A stretch of DNA of 64,000 nt from Lycium barbarum (Eukaryota > Streptophyta > Magnoliopsida > Solanales > Solanaceae), in assembly GCF_019175385.1 (NCBI RefSeq), contig NC_083340.1, positions 24,750,336 to 24,814,335 on the forward strand. The letters run 5' to 3'. Of the stretch, positions 43,883 to 57,205 are shown one piece after another. Position numbers and translations under genes: made by a program. Below the pieces are notes generated by a model. The model saw only the letters and a list, made by a program, of their open reading frames with translations, was not told the origin of the DNA and ran no database searches. Every line of letters starts with the position of its first letter. Position 1 is the stretch's first letter.

Positions 43883-46800
43883 TTAAAGCAGGGATTTAAG
43901 GTTACCTGTGGGTATAGAGAACAAATGAGGATATTTCTTCTTCATTTCCTCTTCGGCCTCCCATGTCATTTCCTCCCTATTATCGTTCCGCCACAGTACC
44001 TTAACAGAGGCTACATCTTTATTCCGAAGCCTCCTTACCTGACGATCCAAAATAGATACGGGCTGCTCCTCGTACGATAGTTGCTCCGTCACCTGAATAT
44101 CATCAGCAGGAAATATTCTAGAAGGGTCACCGACGCATTTACGAAGCATAGAGACATGAAATACCGGATGTACCGCTTCCAAATCAGATGGCAAATCTAG
44201 CTCATAGGCGACATTTCCAGTTTTTCGAACAATCTGATAAGGCCCAATATAACGCGGACTGAGCTTACCCTTTCTGCCGAACCGCATCACGCCTTTCATA
44301 GGCGATACCTTCAGGAATACCCAATCGCCTACCTGAAACTCCAACGGTCGACGCCGTTTATCCGCGTATGACTTCTGTCGGCTCTGGGCTGCCAACAGTC
44401 GCTCCCGAATAAGTTTTACCTTGTCCACGGCCTGCTGGACCATATCTGGGCCAATCAACTCTGACTCGCCAATATCAAACCAGCCAATCGGCGATCTGCA
44501 TTTCCTGCCATATAGAGCCTCGTACGGAGCCATCTGGATGCTGGAATGGTAACTGTTATTATATGCAAACTCAATCAATGGCAAGTGATCATCCCAGCTG
44601 CCTCTAAAATCAATAACGCAGGCCCGCAACATATCCCCCAGCGTCTGTATAGTGCGCTCGGCCTGTCCGTCGCTCTGAGGATGAAAGGCCGTGCTCAGAC
44701 TCACCTGAGTCCCTAGACCCTCCTGAAACGACCTCCAGAAACGCGCCGTAAACTGGGCGCCTCTGTCAGAAATAATAGATATAGGAACTCCGTGAAGCTT
44801 CACAATCTCTCTAATATAGAGCCTGGCATAATCCTCGGCGGAATAAGTAGTCCTGACGGGAAGAAAATGGGCTGGTTTCGTCAGCCTATCAACAACGACC
44901 CAGATGGAATCATACTTCCGTGGAGTGCAAGGCAAACCTGTAATGAAGTCCATATTAATAACCTCCCACTTCCAAGTCGGGATTTCCATCTCCTGCAACA
45001 GTCCACCCGGCTTCTGATGCTCAATCTTGACCTGCTGACAATTAGGGCACTGGGCGACGAACTCTGCAATATCCCGCTTCATGCCGTCCCATCAGTATAA
45101 GCATTGGAGATCATGGTACATCTTCGTAGACCCAGGATGGACCGAATAGCGAGCATAATGTGCCTCGCTCATAACCTGCTGCCGAAGGCCTGCACTATCA
45201 GGTACACACAACCTGCCTCTGTATAACAAAGTACCGTCCGGTGAAAACTCGAACGGAGTCCTCTCCTTATCATAGGCTGTGTCCCTGTACTGAGCTAATA
45301 CAGGATCTTCGTATTGACGCCGCTTAATATCGTCCCTGAGGGATGACTCAGAAACCTCTCGAACAGAAATCCGTGTATCTCCAGAATCGGCCAGACGAAC
45401 CCCGAGACTAGCCAACTACTGAATATCACGGGCTATCTCTCTCCTGTCTGGCTGTAAATCGGCCAAACTGCCCATAGACTTCCGACTGAGCGCATCGGCA
45501 ACAACATTAGCCTTACCCGGATGATACAGAATATCCACGTCATAATCTTTCAGAAGCTCCAGCCACCTCCGCTGTCGCAAATTAAGCTCTCTCTGCCTGA
45601 AAATATACTGGAGACTCTTATGATCAGTATAGATATCCACATGAACGCCATATAAATAGTGTCTCCATATCTTCAGAGCATGAATTACCGCTGCGAGCTC
45701 CAGATCGTGGGTAGGATAATTCTTCTCATGCTGCTTGAGCTGCCGGGAAGCATACGCTATAACTCTGCCATGCTGCATCAATACACAGCCCAACCCCATG
45801 CCAGAAGCGTCACAATAAATAACATACCCGTCCGGTCCCTCTGGAAGAGTCAGAACTGGGGCTGTAGTCAGCTTCTCCTTCAGCAACTGGAAGCTCCGTT
45901 CACAAGCGTCAGACCACAGGAACTTAGCTCCCTTCTGAGTCATCCTTGTCAAAGGCGCTGAAATCGAAGCAAACTTCTCCACAAATCTCCTGTAATAGCC
46001 TGCTAACCCCAGGAAACTGCGTACCTCTGTGGGCGTCGTAGGTCTGGGCCAATTCTTCACGGCCTCAATCTTCTGTGTGTCCACCCGGACACCATCAGCT
46101 GCAATAACATGCCCCAAGAAAGCCACTGAAGATAGCCAGAATTCACACTTAGAAAATTTCGCATATAATTTCTGATGCCGGAGTACCCCTAATACCGATC
46201 TCAGATGATCTGCGTGCTCCGCCTCAGACCGGGAATAAACCAGGATATCATCAATGAATACAATTACAAACATATCCAAGAATGGCCTGAATACCCGGTT
46301 CATCAAATCCATGAATACTGCGGGGGCATTAGTAAGCCCAAAAGACATAACCCTGAACTCGTAATGCCCATATCGGGTCCGGAAAGCTGTCTTAGGGATA
46401 TCGGCCTCTCGTACTCGCACCTGGTGGTAACCGGATCGAAGATCTATCTTCGAAAAACACTTAGCGCCCTGCAGCTGATCAAACAAATCATCAATCCTGG
46501 GGAGGGGGTATTTATTCTTTATAGTTACCTTATTCAGCTGCCGATAATCAATACACATACGCAGCGACCCGTCCTTCTTACGCACAAATAATACCGGGGC
46601 TCCCCAAGGCGAAGTACTGGGTCTGATGAAGCCCTTATCCAACAAATCTTTCAGTTGCTCCTTCAACTCCTTTAATTCTGCAGGCGCCATTCTATACGGA
46701 GGAATAGAGATAGGCTGAGTGTCTGGGAGTAAATCAATAGAGAAATCTATCTCCCGCTCTGGAGGAAGACCTGGAAGCTCGTCGGGGAAAACATCTGGAA

Positions 46801-48772
46801 ACTCATTAACCACGGGGACTGACTGAAGTGTCGACGTCTCTGCGTCCAAGTCTTGCACCCGTACCAGATGATAGATATAACCCTTTCTAATCATTTTCTT
46901 TGCCTTAAGGTATGAAATAAACTTACCTTTCGGCGATGCTGTATTTCCAGCCCAATCTAAAACTGGCTCCCCGGGAAACTGGAAGCGAACCACCTTATTC
47001 TGGCAGTCAACATTAGCATAACAGGAAGCTAGCCAGTCCATACCCATAATAACATCAAATTCAGTCATATCTAACTCTACCAGATCTGCCATAGTATCAC
47101 GGCCACATACAATCACAGAAAAGTCTTTATAAACCTGTTTCGCTACAATAAAGTCCCCTATCGGTGTGACTACCTCAAATGGCTCTATAGGTTCAGACAT
47201 AATACCAATTTTACCGGCAACAAGAGGTGAAATATATGATAAAGTTGAACCTGGATCAATTAATGCATACACAGACCGAGAGAAGACCAATAAAGTACCT
47301 GTAACGACATTAGGAGATGCCTCCTGATCCTGGCGGTTGGCCAAAGCATAAATGCGGTTCGAAGAACCGCTAATACCAGAAGCTCCACCACGGCCTCTGC
47401 CGCGACCCGCTGGTGCCGAAATACCCTGCCCCGTAGGGCGCATAGCCACTGACGAAGATGAAGACCCAGCGGCTGATCCGGTAGGCTGCGCTGCACCACC
47501 CGAACTACCCTTATACGGGCAATCTCTCACAGAATGGCCCTGACGACCACAAGAAAAGCATGCACCGGTGGCTCTGTAGCACTCTCCCGTATGGTATCTG
47601 CCGCAAAAAGAACACTGAACCCTGGGTGGCCTCATCTGACCAGAACCCCTATCTGTCCGCGAACCTGAAGCCCTGGAGCTCTGGCCTGCTCCTGAATACC
47701 CTGGGCTATCGAATCTTCGACCTGCAGGCTGGGGAGGCGCGCTCTGCGCCGGCTGAGATGAAAATCTGCTAGGCTGCTGCGGCTGTTGGGGCTGTCTGCC
47801 CCGAAAGTCTCCAGATGACCTGGCCCTCTTGGGCTGTCTCCGATCCTGGCCCCTGTCAGGCTGGTGTCCTCCTCTGCCCCGATCCTCCATGCCCTGGGCA
47901 TGGGCCTGGATACGGGCAATGTCCATACCGGGCTGAGCAGCCAATACTAAGCAGCTATCAACAAAATACCGATCCAGCCCCATAATATATCTATGCATCC
48001 GGTCCGCCATAGTAGCCACCACAGTAGGTGCATATCGGGCCAAGGAATCAAACTCCAAACTATAGTCCCGAATACTGCGGCCCTTCTGCCTCAATAATAA
48101 GAATCTATCAGATCTGGCTCGTCGCAACTCTGGGGGCAGAAAGTGTCCAAGAAATGCCTGAGAAAAATCGCCCCAAACTGCTGGAGGAGCGCCGTCCCCC
48201 CTGGATAGCCCCCATGACTCGTACCAGTTTGCCGCCACATCATATAACCGGTACGAAGCTAACGCGACTGACTCTGTCTCGGAAGCATTAATCAAATCTA
48301 GATTGCGTCGCATCTTCCTAATAAACTCCTCAGGATCCTCCTCGGGCTTTGTCCCGAAGAACTCTGGAGGGTTACAAGTCAAAAACTCACGGGCTCTCGA
48401 ACTATCACGCCTGACTGCCCGGTCACCTCCCAGTCCATGCCCCTGAACCTGCCCTGCCACAAGTCTAGTCAGCAACTGGACTGCCTCCCTCATAGACTGA
48501 TCCTCAGTGCCTGGCCGTGGAGCTGGAGGCTCAGGTACTGGAACTGCGGGAGCTGGCAGTGGAGCCATCCCCCGATCTGCAGCTACGGCTGCCCCAATCT
48601 CCTCCACGAGTGGCGGTGTAGAAGAACCCTCTGTCTGGGGAAAAGTCTCCGGAGCAATATATACCTGGGCCCTGGTAGTCCTCTGGACCCGGCTAGTCTT
48701 TCCTACGGCAACTGACTTGGCCTTTTGGGCCGCTGTCGCTTTTTTTGGAGGCATATCTGCAAATATAGCCAC
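43883..48772 (-). pseudogene. Tekay gag-pol polyprotein, copy A (two nonsense codons)
   Basis: One frame across 4.9 kb, broken only by TAG at 45416-45418 and TGA at 45092-45094. Before the first stop there are 1118 codons. Gag is about residues 125-290 ([34 protein letters not shown]), with the CCHC knuckle [14 protein letters not shown] at 405-418 and protease DPGSTLSYI at about 506. RT has FIDDILVYS at about 839 and RNase H has [10 protein letters not shown] near 985. Integrase follows, with an HHCC finger and a D-D-E core ([26 protein letters not shown]). The C terminus has a chromodomain-like segment ([20 protein letters not shown]). The true start may be the methionine at 48754 (MPPKKATA). 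It copies and integrates the element; the C terminus is thought to steer insertion to heterochromatin. Confidence 0.95.
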
Positions 48773-48940
48773 TCGTTAGGAAGGGGTCATCCTGATAACA
48801 CAGCTCTATCGCACGATCTAAGACAGAAAGAAGAGTAGTATCCTAATGCCCTATAGCCTCCTGTTTATAGGTGTGGTGCACAACACACCGATAAACAAGA
48901 CTCTACTAGACACAGTCTGTGGACATTCCGAGGACGAACC

Positions 48941-48952
48941 GCTCTGATACCA
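48941..48952 (-). other. Tekay primer-binding site, copy A
   Basis: The minus strand reads tggtatcagagc, four bases after the LTR end: a perfect initiator-Met-tRNA primer site. Confidence 0.9.
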
Positions 48953-48956
48953 TTTT

Positions 48957-51900
48957 TGTCACGACCCAACCCCGTGGGCCGCGACCAGTGCCCGAGCTGG
49001 GCACCTATACGTACCCGATACCCCAAATTAGCATATTAACAGAATAATAATATAATAATAATATTAGTGGTCGCTACAGAACTTAGCAGAAAAGCAGACT
49101 TGGCACACATAGGCCGATAAGGCCATCACAGAACAGAATATCCCAAACATATGTACAGAACCCACACAGATGTATCCACAGACCTCTACAGAACATATCA
49201 TAATCATAAGACGGGACAGGGCCCCGTCATACCCTGAACAAAGTACATATCCAGATAGCAGTGACAGACTGTACCAAAAGATGGGCTCTGTAGAAGAGAG
49301 CGCCCCAAATAGCAGAAATAGGATCCTAAACGTGTGGATCAGCGAACCTGTCGTCAGTACCTGCGCGGCATGAAAACGCTGCCCCCGAAGAAAGGGGGTC
49401 AGTACGAAATATGTACTGAATATGTAAAGCGGAATCACAGAAGTCAAATCATAATGGTTACAGAAAATGAGTACAGAATCCAGAGTGTCAAATGCATATT
49501 TCCAAAACAGACAGAATGCGTACAGAAACATATGTCATATCATATCATATCCGGTCCCTGACACGGGACTCGGCAGACAGAATGTGGCCACCCTCCCGAC
49601 GCTGGTGCCACTATACAGAGGAATCAGAAAAAGGGGCGTGGCCCCGTATCATATAATGTCATATCAAAATGGCCATACAGATCAGATCAGAATAGGCGGA
49701 CATGGCACATCATACTCCACAGACCCATGTACGCGTATACCTGCCCCCTCACATCGGGACGCGGCGAACAATGCAGAGAATTACGCTTGACAACATATCC
49801 TGGCCCGGGCTCAGTGTGGGAAACATTGGGACATCCACGAATGAAGTAGTGAGAGACTAATGCAATTTAAAAATATAATAAATGTTTTCAAAGACTCGAT
49901 GAAGCGTATCAAAGACAAACAAATCCAATGGGGTCGGACGGAATCATAATAAATGTATTTCGGATATCATAATAAATTACAGAAGTATAACTTTCCCGAA
50001 GTCATTCCGAGTGTCAAAATAATTTATAATATTTAACAGAATATTTAAAATAATATTCGTTAAGCGATTAGTAGGGTAATTAAAATATTTCTTTCAAAAA
50101 TCGCTTAAAAAGGAAGCTTTAACACATTAGGGGCAAAACCGTAAATAGAGGGCCCGCCTTGGGACAAACAAGGCGGCGGGCTCAAATTGTGCCCTCTAAG
50201 CATATAGTATCACCTAAAAAGGTTATACAAACATTCTATGATTTTCTGAATAATTTAGAGCAAAATTGCATAATTTCAGAAAAAAAAAACGTATCAAAAT
50301 GGTTCAATTCTACTGAAGGAAAAACTGAAATTTTGTCTTGCGGATTCCGAGGGCCAAGAGGTCCTTCGAGGCCCGGATCCAACCCTAACACACTAGGGGC
50401 ATGCCAAGGGAAGAATTGGGATTGCTTTACATACCTTTCGCGCTCCTTAAGCCTTTCCAAACTCACTTCCCGTTTCGTCGAAAAACTGCAATTGGTCAAG
50501 TTTACCAATTGTGAATTATTAATGCCATTATTTCAACTTTAAGCATATTTGGCTACCGAAATTTCGGCAGCACTTCCCCTATACATATGACACCCCGAGA
50601 ATTCAACTCGGCTATAAATCATCAACAACAACCCAAACGACAACAACAATATCAACAATGAACATTAAAAACACAAATATCCTTCAACTAGTCATTTTTC
50701 TCACAAGTTGACATAATCTTCAATTCAACCCAACTTTCAACTAAGATCAATAATTTCATATTCAACAACCATCATGATCATCACCATATAGTTCTAGAAA
50801 CATTTCATATCGTTTTCCTTAAGATATACACTCGATATACATGATATACAATCTTCCGCCAAAATCATAACTTATGCAAAACATCAAATCTTTGGCATAC
50901 AACTTCATAACAAGTTTCCAACTTCCAAATTCATCAACCATAATCATAATTCACATCTTAACAACTTCATTTCCATAATATCACAAAATTATTCTAAAGT
51001 GACATAATCATCTACATTCCAACTTCAACCAAAATTCATTCAACTTTCATTCCCAATATAATTTCCATCATAACCACAACTAGAATGCAACATAAAATTC
51101 AACTCATATATGTATACAACATATATACACCCATGGCTACATATATATATACATACCCACTTTGCAAACTTCCTTATTTCCATAATTTCTACTCATTTCC
51201 ACATACCACAACATAAACAAACCTTCATAACATAAGAAAAAGGAATTGATTCTTACCTTTTTCTACAAACTTCTTCACTTGAACAAGTTGTCAACTTGAA
51301 GAAATAAGTGCTCCTTCTTCCAAAACAACTACACCAAGTTGTAGAGGACACTTAATTTAGTAGGAATTCAACAAGAAAATAATTTTAGAGGCAAGATTTT
51401 GAGGGGTGATTTTTCTATGGCCAAACCCGAAATGCCCTCTTTTTGTTCTTGTTTTTCTCTTGTTTTTCCTCCTATTCTTTCTCTTGAAAGTTCTATGGAA
51501 TTTGGATGATTAAGTGGTCTTTTATTCATTGACCACATGACTTAATTCCATGGGCTTGGATCCTTTTTATGGACCATGGCTGAATGGCTCCTCACTTGGG
51601 CCTGAATTTCTTTTTTTCATTTTTTTGGGCCAACTCGGTTGGTCCCGAGTTGGGCCTAGCCCACTGACCTTTCGACCTTAAAACGTTCATATCTCCTTGT
51701 ACCGACGTCACCTGGGAACCCACGACCTATGGATGGAAAGCTAATTCAATTATCTACAACTTCTATTTCAAGGTATTTTCGAAATTCCAAACTTAAAATA
51801 CAGTTTTTGCCCCCCAAAGTCAGGTCACCCGAAAACGTTTTCTTAAAAATATTCGTTTGGAGGGTTTCCACTTTGATTTGGTCCAAAGGTACTTCATGAG

Positions 51901-52017
51901 TTGTGTTTAACTTTACATATGTGATTCATATGACTTTTTAGATGTTCCAAAAAAAATCTCGGTATGTGGGCCCCACCCCAGCAGATGCTCCGAGGTTCAA
52001 AAATACGGGATATAACA
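48957..52017 (-). repeat. Tekay LTR 2 (middle, shared)
   Basis: 3061 bp. It is both the 5' LTR of copy A and the 3' LTR of copy B. It shares with LTR 3 several variants absent from LTR 1 and has a few of its own (ggatccaaccc near 50377, aaaatatttc near 50083). Confidence 0.95.
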
Positions 52018-52034
52018 TCCTCCCCCCCTTTAGA
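52018..52034 (-). other. Tekay polypurine tract, copy B
   Basis: Same purine run as copy A, adjoining LTR 2. Confidence 0.8.
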
Positions 52035-52140
52035 ACATTCGTCCTCGAATGTTAAATTAATCTCATAGGGTTTGAAAATACTTTGGGGGAGTTCATGTTT
52101 ATAGACATCACATATGACACACGATTGATATTGGAATAAA

Positions 52141-55100
52141 TTAAAGTAGGGATTTAAGGTTACCTGTGGGTATAGAGAACAAATGAGGATATTTCTTCTT
52201 CATTTCCTCTTCGGCCTCCCATGTCATTTCCTCCCTATTATCGTTCCGCCACAGTACCTTAACAGAGGCTACATCTTTATTCCGAAGCCTCCTTACCTGA
52301 CGATCCAAAATAGATACGGGCTGCTCCTCGTACGATAGTTGCTCCGTCACCTGAATATCATCAGCAGGAAATATTCTAGAAGGGTCACCGACGCATTTAC
52401 GAAGCATAGAGACATGAAATACCGGATGTACCGCTTCCAAATCAGATGGCAAATCTAGCTCATAGGCGACATTTCCAGTTTTTCGAACAATCTGATAAGG
52501 CCCAATATAACGCGGACTGAGCTTACCCTTTCTGCCGAACCGCATCACGCCTTTCATAGGCGATACCTTCAGGAATACCCAATCGCCTACCTGAAACTCC
52601 AACGGTCGACGCCGTTTATCCGCGTATGACTTCTGTCGGCTCTGGGCTGCCAACAGTCGCTCCCGAATAAGTTTTACCTTGTCCACGGCCTGCTGGACCA
52701 TATCTGGGCCAATCAACTCTGACTCGCCAATATCAAACCAGCCAATCGGCGATCTGCATTTCCTGCCATATAGAGCCTCGTACGGAGCCATCTGGATGCT
52801 GGAATGGTAACTGTTATTATATGCAAACTCAATCAATGGCAAGTGATCATCCCAGCTGCCTCTGAAATCAATAACGCAGGCCCGCAACATATCCCCCAGC
52901 GTCTGTATAGTGCGCTCGGCCTGTCCGTCGCTCTGAGGATGAAAGGCCGTGCTCAGACTCACCTGAGTCCCTAGACCCTCCTGAAACGACCTCCAGAAAC
53001 GCGCCGTAAACTGGGCGCCTCTGTCAGAAATAATAGATATAGGAACTCTGTGAAGCTTCACAATCTCTCTAATATAGAGCCTGGCATAATCCTCGGCGGA
53101 ATAAGTAGTCCTGACGGGAAGAAAATGGGCTGGTTTCGTCAGCCTATCAACAACGACCCAGATGGAATCATACTTCCGTGGAGTGCAAGGCAAACCTGTA
53201 ATGAAGTCCATATTAATAACCTCCCACTTCCAAGTCGGGATTTCCATCTCCTGCAACAGTCCACCCGGCTTCTGATGCTCAATCTTGACCTGCTGACAAT
53301 TAGGGCACTGGGCGACGAACTCTGCAATATCCCGCTTCATGCCGTCCCACCAGTATAAGCATCGGAGATCATGGTACATCTTCGTAGACCCAGGATGGAC
53401 CGAATAGCGAGCATAATGTGCCTCGCTCATAACCTGCTGCCGAAGGCCTGCACTATCAGGTACACACAACCTGCCTCTGTATAACAAAGTACCGTCCGGT
53501 GAAAACTCGAACGGAGTCCTCTCCTTATCATAGGCTGTGTCCCTGTACGGAGCTAATACAGGATCTTCGTATTGACGCCGCTTAATATCGTCCCTGAGGG
53601 ATGACTCAGAAACCTCTCGAATAGAAATCTGTGTATCTCCAGAATCGGCCAGACGAACCCCGAGACTAGCCAACTGCTGAATATCACGGGCTATCTCTCT
53701 CCTGTCTGGCTGTAAATCGGCCAAACTGCCCATAGACTTCCGACTGAGCGCATCGGCAACAACATTAGCCTTACCCGGATGATACAGAATATCCACGTCA
53801 TAATCTTTCAGAAGCTCCAGCCACCTCCGCTGTCGAAAATTAAGCTCTCTCTGCCTGAAAATATACTGGAGACTCTTATGATCAGTATAGATATCCACAT
53901 GAACGCCATATAAATAGTGTCTCTATATCTTCAGAGCATGAATTACCGCTGCGAGCTCCAGATCGTGGGTAGGATAATTCTTCTCATGCTGCTTGAGCTG
54001 CCGGGAAGCATACGCTATAACTCTGCCATGCTGCATCAATACACAGCCCAACCCCATGCCAGAAGCGTCACAATAAATAACATACCCGTCCGGTCCCTCT
54101 GGAAGAGTCAGAACTGGGGCTGTAGTCAGCTTCTCCTTCAGCAACTGGAAGCTCCGTTCACAAGCGTCAGACCACAGGAACTTAGCTCCCTTCTGAGTCA
54201 GCCTTGTCAAAGGCGCTGAAATCGAAGCAAACTTCTCCACAAATCTCCTGTAATAGCCTGCTAACCCCAGGAAACTGCGTACCTCTGTGGGCGTCGTAGG
54301 TCTGGGCCAATTCTTCACGGCCTCAATCTTCTGTGTGTCCACCCGGACACCATCAGCTGCAATAACATGCCCCAAGAAAGCCACTGAAGATAGCCAGAAT
54401 TCACACTTAGAAAATTTCGCATATAATTTCTGATGCCGGAGTACCCCTAATACCGATCTCAGATGATCTGCGTGCTCCGCCTCAGACCGGGAATAAACCA
54501 GGATATCATCAATGAATACAATTACAAACATATCCAAGAATGGCCTGAATACCCGGTTCATCAAATCCATGAATACTGCGGGGGCATTAGTAAGCCCAAA
54601 AGACATAACCCTGAACTCGTAATGCCCATATCGGGTCCGGAAAGCTGTCTTAGGGATATCGGCCTCTCGTACTCGCACCTGGTGGTAACCGGATCGAAGA
54701 TCTATCTTCGAAAAACACTTAGCGCCCTACAGCTGATCAAACAAATCATCAATCCTGGGGAGGGGGTATTTATTCTTTATAGTTACCTTATTCAGCTGCC
54801 GATAATCAATACACATACGCAGCGACCCGTCCTTCTTACGCACAAATAATACCGGGGCTCCCCAAGGCGAAGTACTGGGTCTGATGAAGCCCTTATCCAA
54901 CAAATCTTTCAGTTGCTCCTTCAACTCCTTTAATTCTGCAGGCGCCATTCTATACGGAGGAATAGAGATAGGCTGAGTGTCTGGGAGTAAATCAATAGAG
55001 AAATCTATCTCCCGCTCTGGAGGAAGACCTGGAAGCTCGTCGGGGAAAACATCTGGAAACTCATTAACCACGGGGACTGACTGAAGTGTCGACGTCTCTG

Positions 55101-57021
55101 CGTCCAAGTCTTGCACCCGTACCAGATGATAGATATAACCCTTTCTAATCATTTTCTTTTCCTTAAGGTATGAAATAAACTTACCTTTCGGCGATGCTGT
55201 ATTTCCAGCCCAATCTAAAACTGGCTCCCCGGGAAACTGGAAGCGAACCACCTTATTCTGGCAGTCAACATTAGCATAACAGGAAGCTAGCCAGTCCATA
55301 CCCATAATAACATCAAATTCAGTCATATCTAACTCTACCAGATCTGCCATAGTATCACGGCCACATACAATCACAGAACAGTCTTTATAAACCTGTTTCG
55401 CTACAATAAAGTCCCCTATCGGTGTGACTACCTCAAATGGCTCTATAGGTTCAGACATAATACCAATTTTACCGGCAACAAGAGGTGAAATATATGATAA
55501 AGTTGAACCTGGATCAATTAATGCATACACAGACCGAGAGAAGACCAATAAAGTACCTGTAACGACATTAGGAGATGCCTCCTGATCCTGGCGGTTGGCC
55601 AAAGCATAAATGCGGTTCGAAGGACCGCTAATACCAGAAGCTCCACCACGGCCTCTGCCGCGACCCGCTGGTGCCGAAATACCCTGCCCCGTAGGGCGCA
55701 TAGCCACTGACGAAGATGAAGACCCAGCGGCTGATCCGGTAGGCTGCGCTGCACCACCCGAACTACCCTTATACGGGCAATCTCTCACAGAATGGCCCTG
55801 ACGGCCACAAGAAAAGCATGCACCGGTGGCTCTGTAGCACTCTCCCGTATGGTATCTGCCGCAAAAAGAACACTGAACCCTGGGTGGCCTCATCTGACCA
55901 GAACCCCTATCTGTCCGCGAACCTGAAGCCCTGGAGCTCTGGCCTGCTCCTGAATACCCTGGGCTATCGAATCTTCGACCTGCAGGCTGGGGAGGCGCGC
56001 TCTGCGCCGGCTGAGATGAAAATCTGCTAGGCTGCTGCGGCTGTCTGCCCCGAAAGTCTCCAGATGACCTGGCCCTCTTGGGCTGTCTCCGATCCTGGCC
56101 CCTGTCAGGCTGGTGTCCTCCTCTGCCCCGATCCTCCATGCCCTGGGCATGGGCCTGGATACGGGCAATGTCCATACCGGGCTGAGCAGCCAATACTAAG
56201 CAGCTATCAACAAAATACCGATCCAGCCCCATAATATATCTATGCATCCGGTCCGCCATAGTAGCCACCACAGTAGGTGCATATCGGGCCAAGGAATCAA
56301 ACTCCAAACTATAGTCCCGAATACTGCGGCCCTTCTACCTCAATAATAAGAATCTATCAGATCTGGCTCGTCGCAACTCTGGGGGCAGAAAGTGTCCAAG
56401 AAATGCCTGAGAAAAATCGCCCCAAACTGCTGGAGGAGCGCCGTCCCCCCTGGATAGCCCCCATGACTCGTACCAGTTTGCCGCCACATCATATAACCGG
56501 TACGAAGCTAACGCGACTGACTCTGTCTCGGAAGCATTAATCAAATCTAGAGTGCGTCGCATCTTCCTAATAAACTCCTCAGGATCCTCCTCGGGCTTTG
56601 TCCCGAAGAACTCTGGAGGGTTACAAGTCAAAAACTCACGGGCTCTCGAACTATCACGCCTGACTGCCCGGTCACCTCCCAGTCCATGCCCCTGAACCTG
56701 CCCTGCCACAAGTCTAGTCAGTAACTGGACTGCCTCCCTCATAGACTGATCCTCAGTGCCTGGCCGTGGAGCTGGAGGCTCAGGTACTGGAACTGCGGGA
56801 GCTGGCAGTGGAGCCGTCCCCCGATCTGCAGCTACGGCTGCCCCAATCTCCTCCACGAGTGGCGGTGTAGAAGAACCCTCTGTCTGGGGAAAAGTCTCCG
56901 GAGCAATATATACCTGGGCCCTAGTAGTCCTCTGGACCCGGCTAGTCTTTCCTACGGCAACTGACTTGGCCTTTTGGGCCGCTGTCGCTTTTTTTGGAGG
57001 CATATCTGCAAATATAGCCAC
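52141..57021 (-). pseudogene. Tekay gag-pol polyprotein, copy B (three nonsense codons)
   Basis: Same frame and domains as copy A, but intact at both positions where copy A is broken. It has its own stops: TAG at 56335-56337 in gag, TAG at 54727-54729 in RT just before [13 protein letters not shown], and TAG at 53923-53925 in RNase H. The integrase with the chromodomain-like end (52141-53898) is uninterrupted for 585 codons. It lacks 9 bp in the Gln-Pro repeat of gag (near 56040), the only length difference between the two internal regions. The zinc knuckle, protease and FIDD active site are all present. Confidence 0.95.
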
Positions 57022-57189
57022 TCGTTAGGAAGGGGTCATCCTGATAACACAGCTCTATCGCACGATCTAAGACAGAAAGAAGAGTAGTATCCTAATGCCC
57101 TATAGCCTCCTGTTTATAGGTGTGGTGCACAACACACCGATAAACAAGACTCTACTAGACACAGTCTGTGGACATTCCGAGGACGAACC

Positions 57190-57201
57190 GCTCTGATACC
57201 A
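57190..57201 (-). other. Tekay primer-binding site, copy B
   Basis: Minus strand tggtatcagagc, four bases after the 5' LTR end. Confidence 0.9.
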
Positions 57202-57205
57202 TTTT

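Noticed and set aside
45659..49790. Many 60-130-codon frames on the plus strand across the Tekay element
   Set aside because: They lie opposite or out of phase with the gag-pol frame or in the LTRs, recur identically in the second copy, and show no independent domain.
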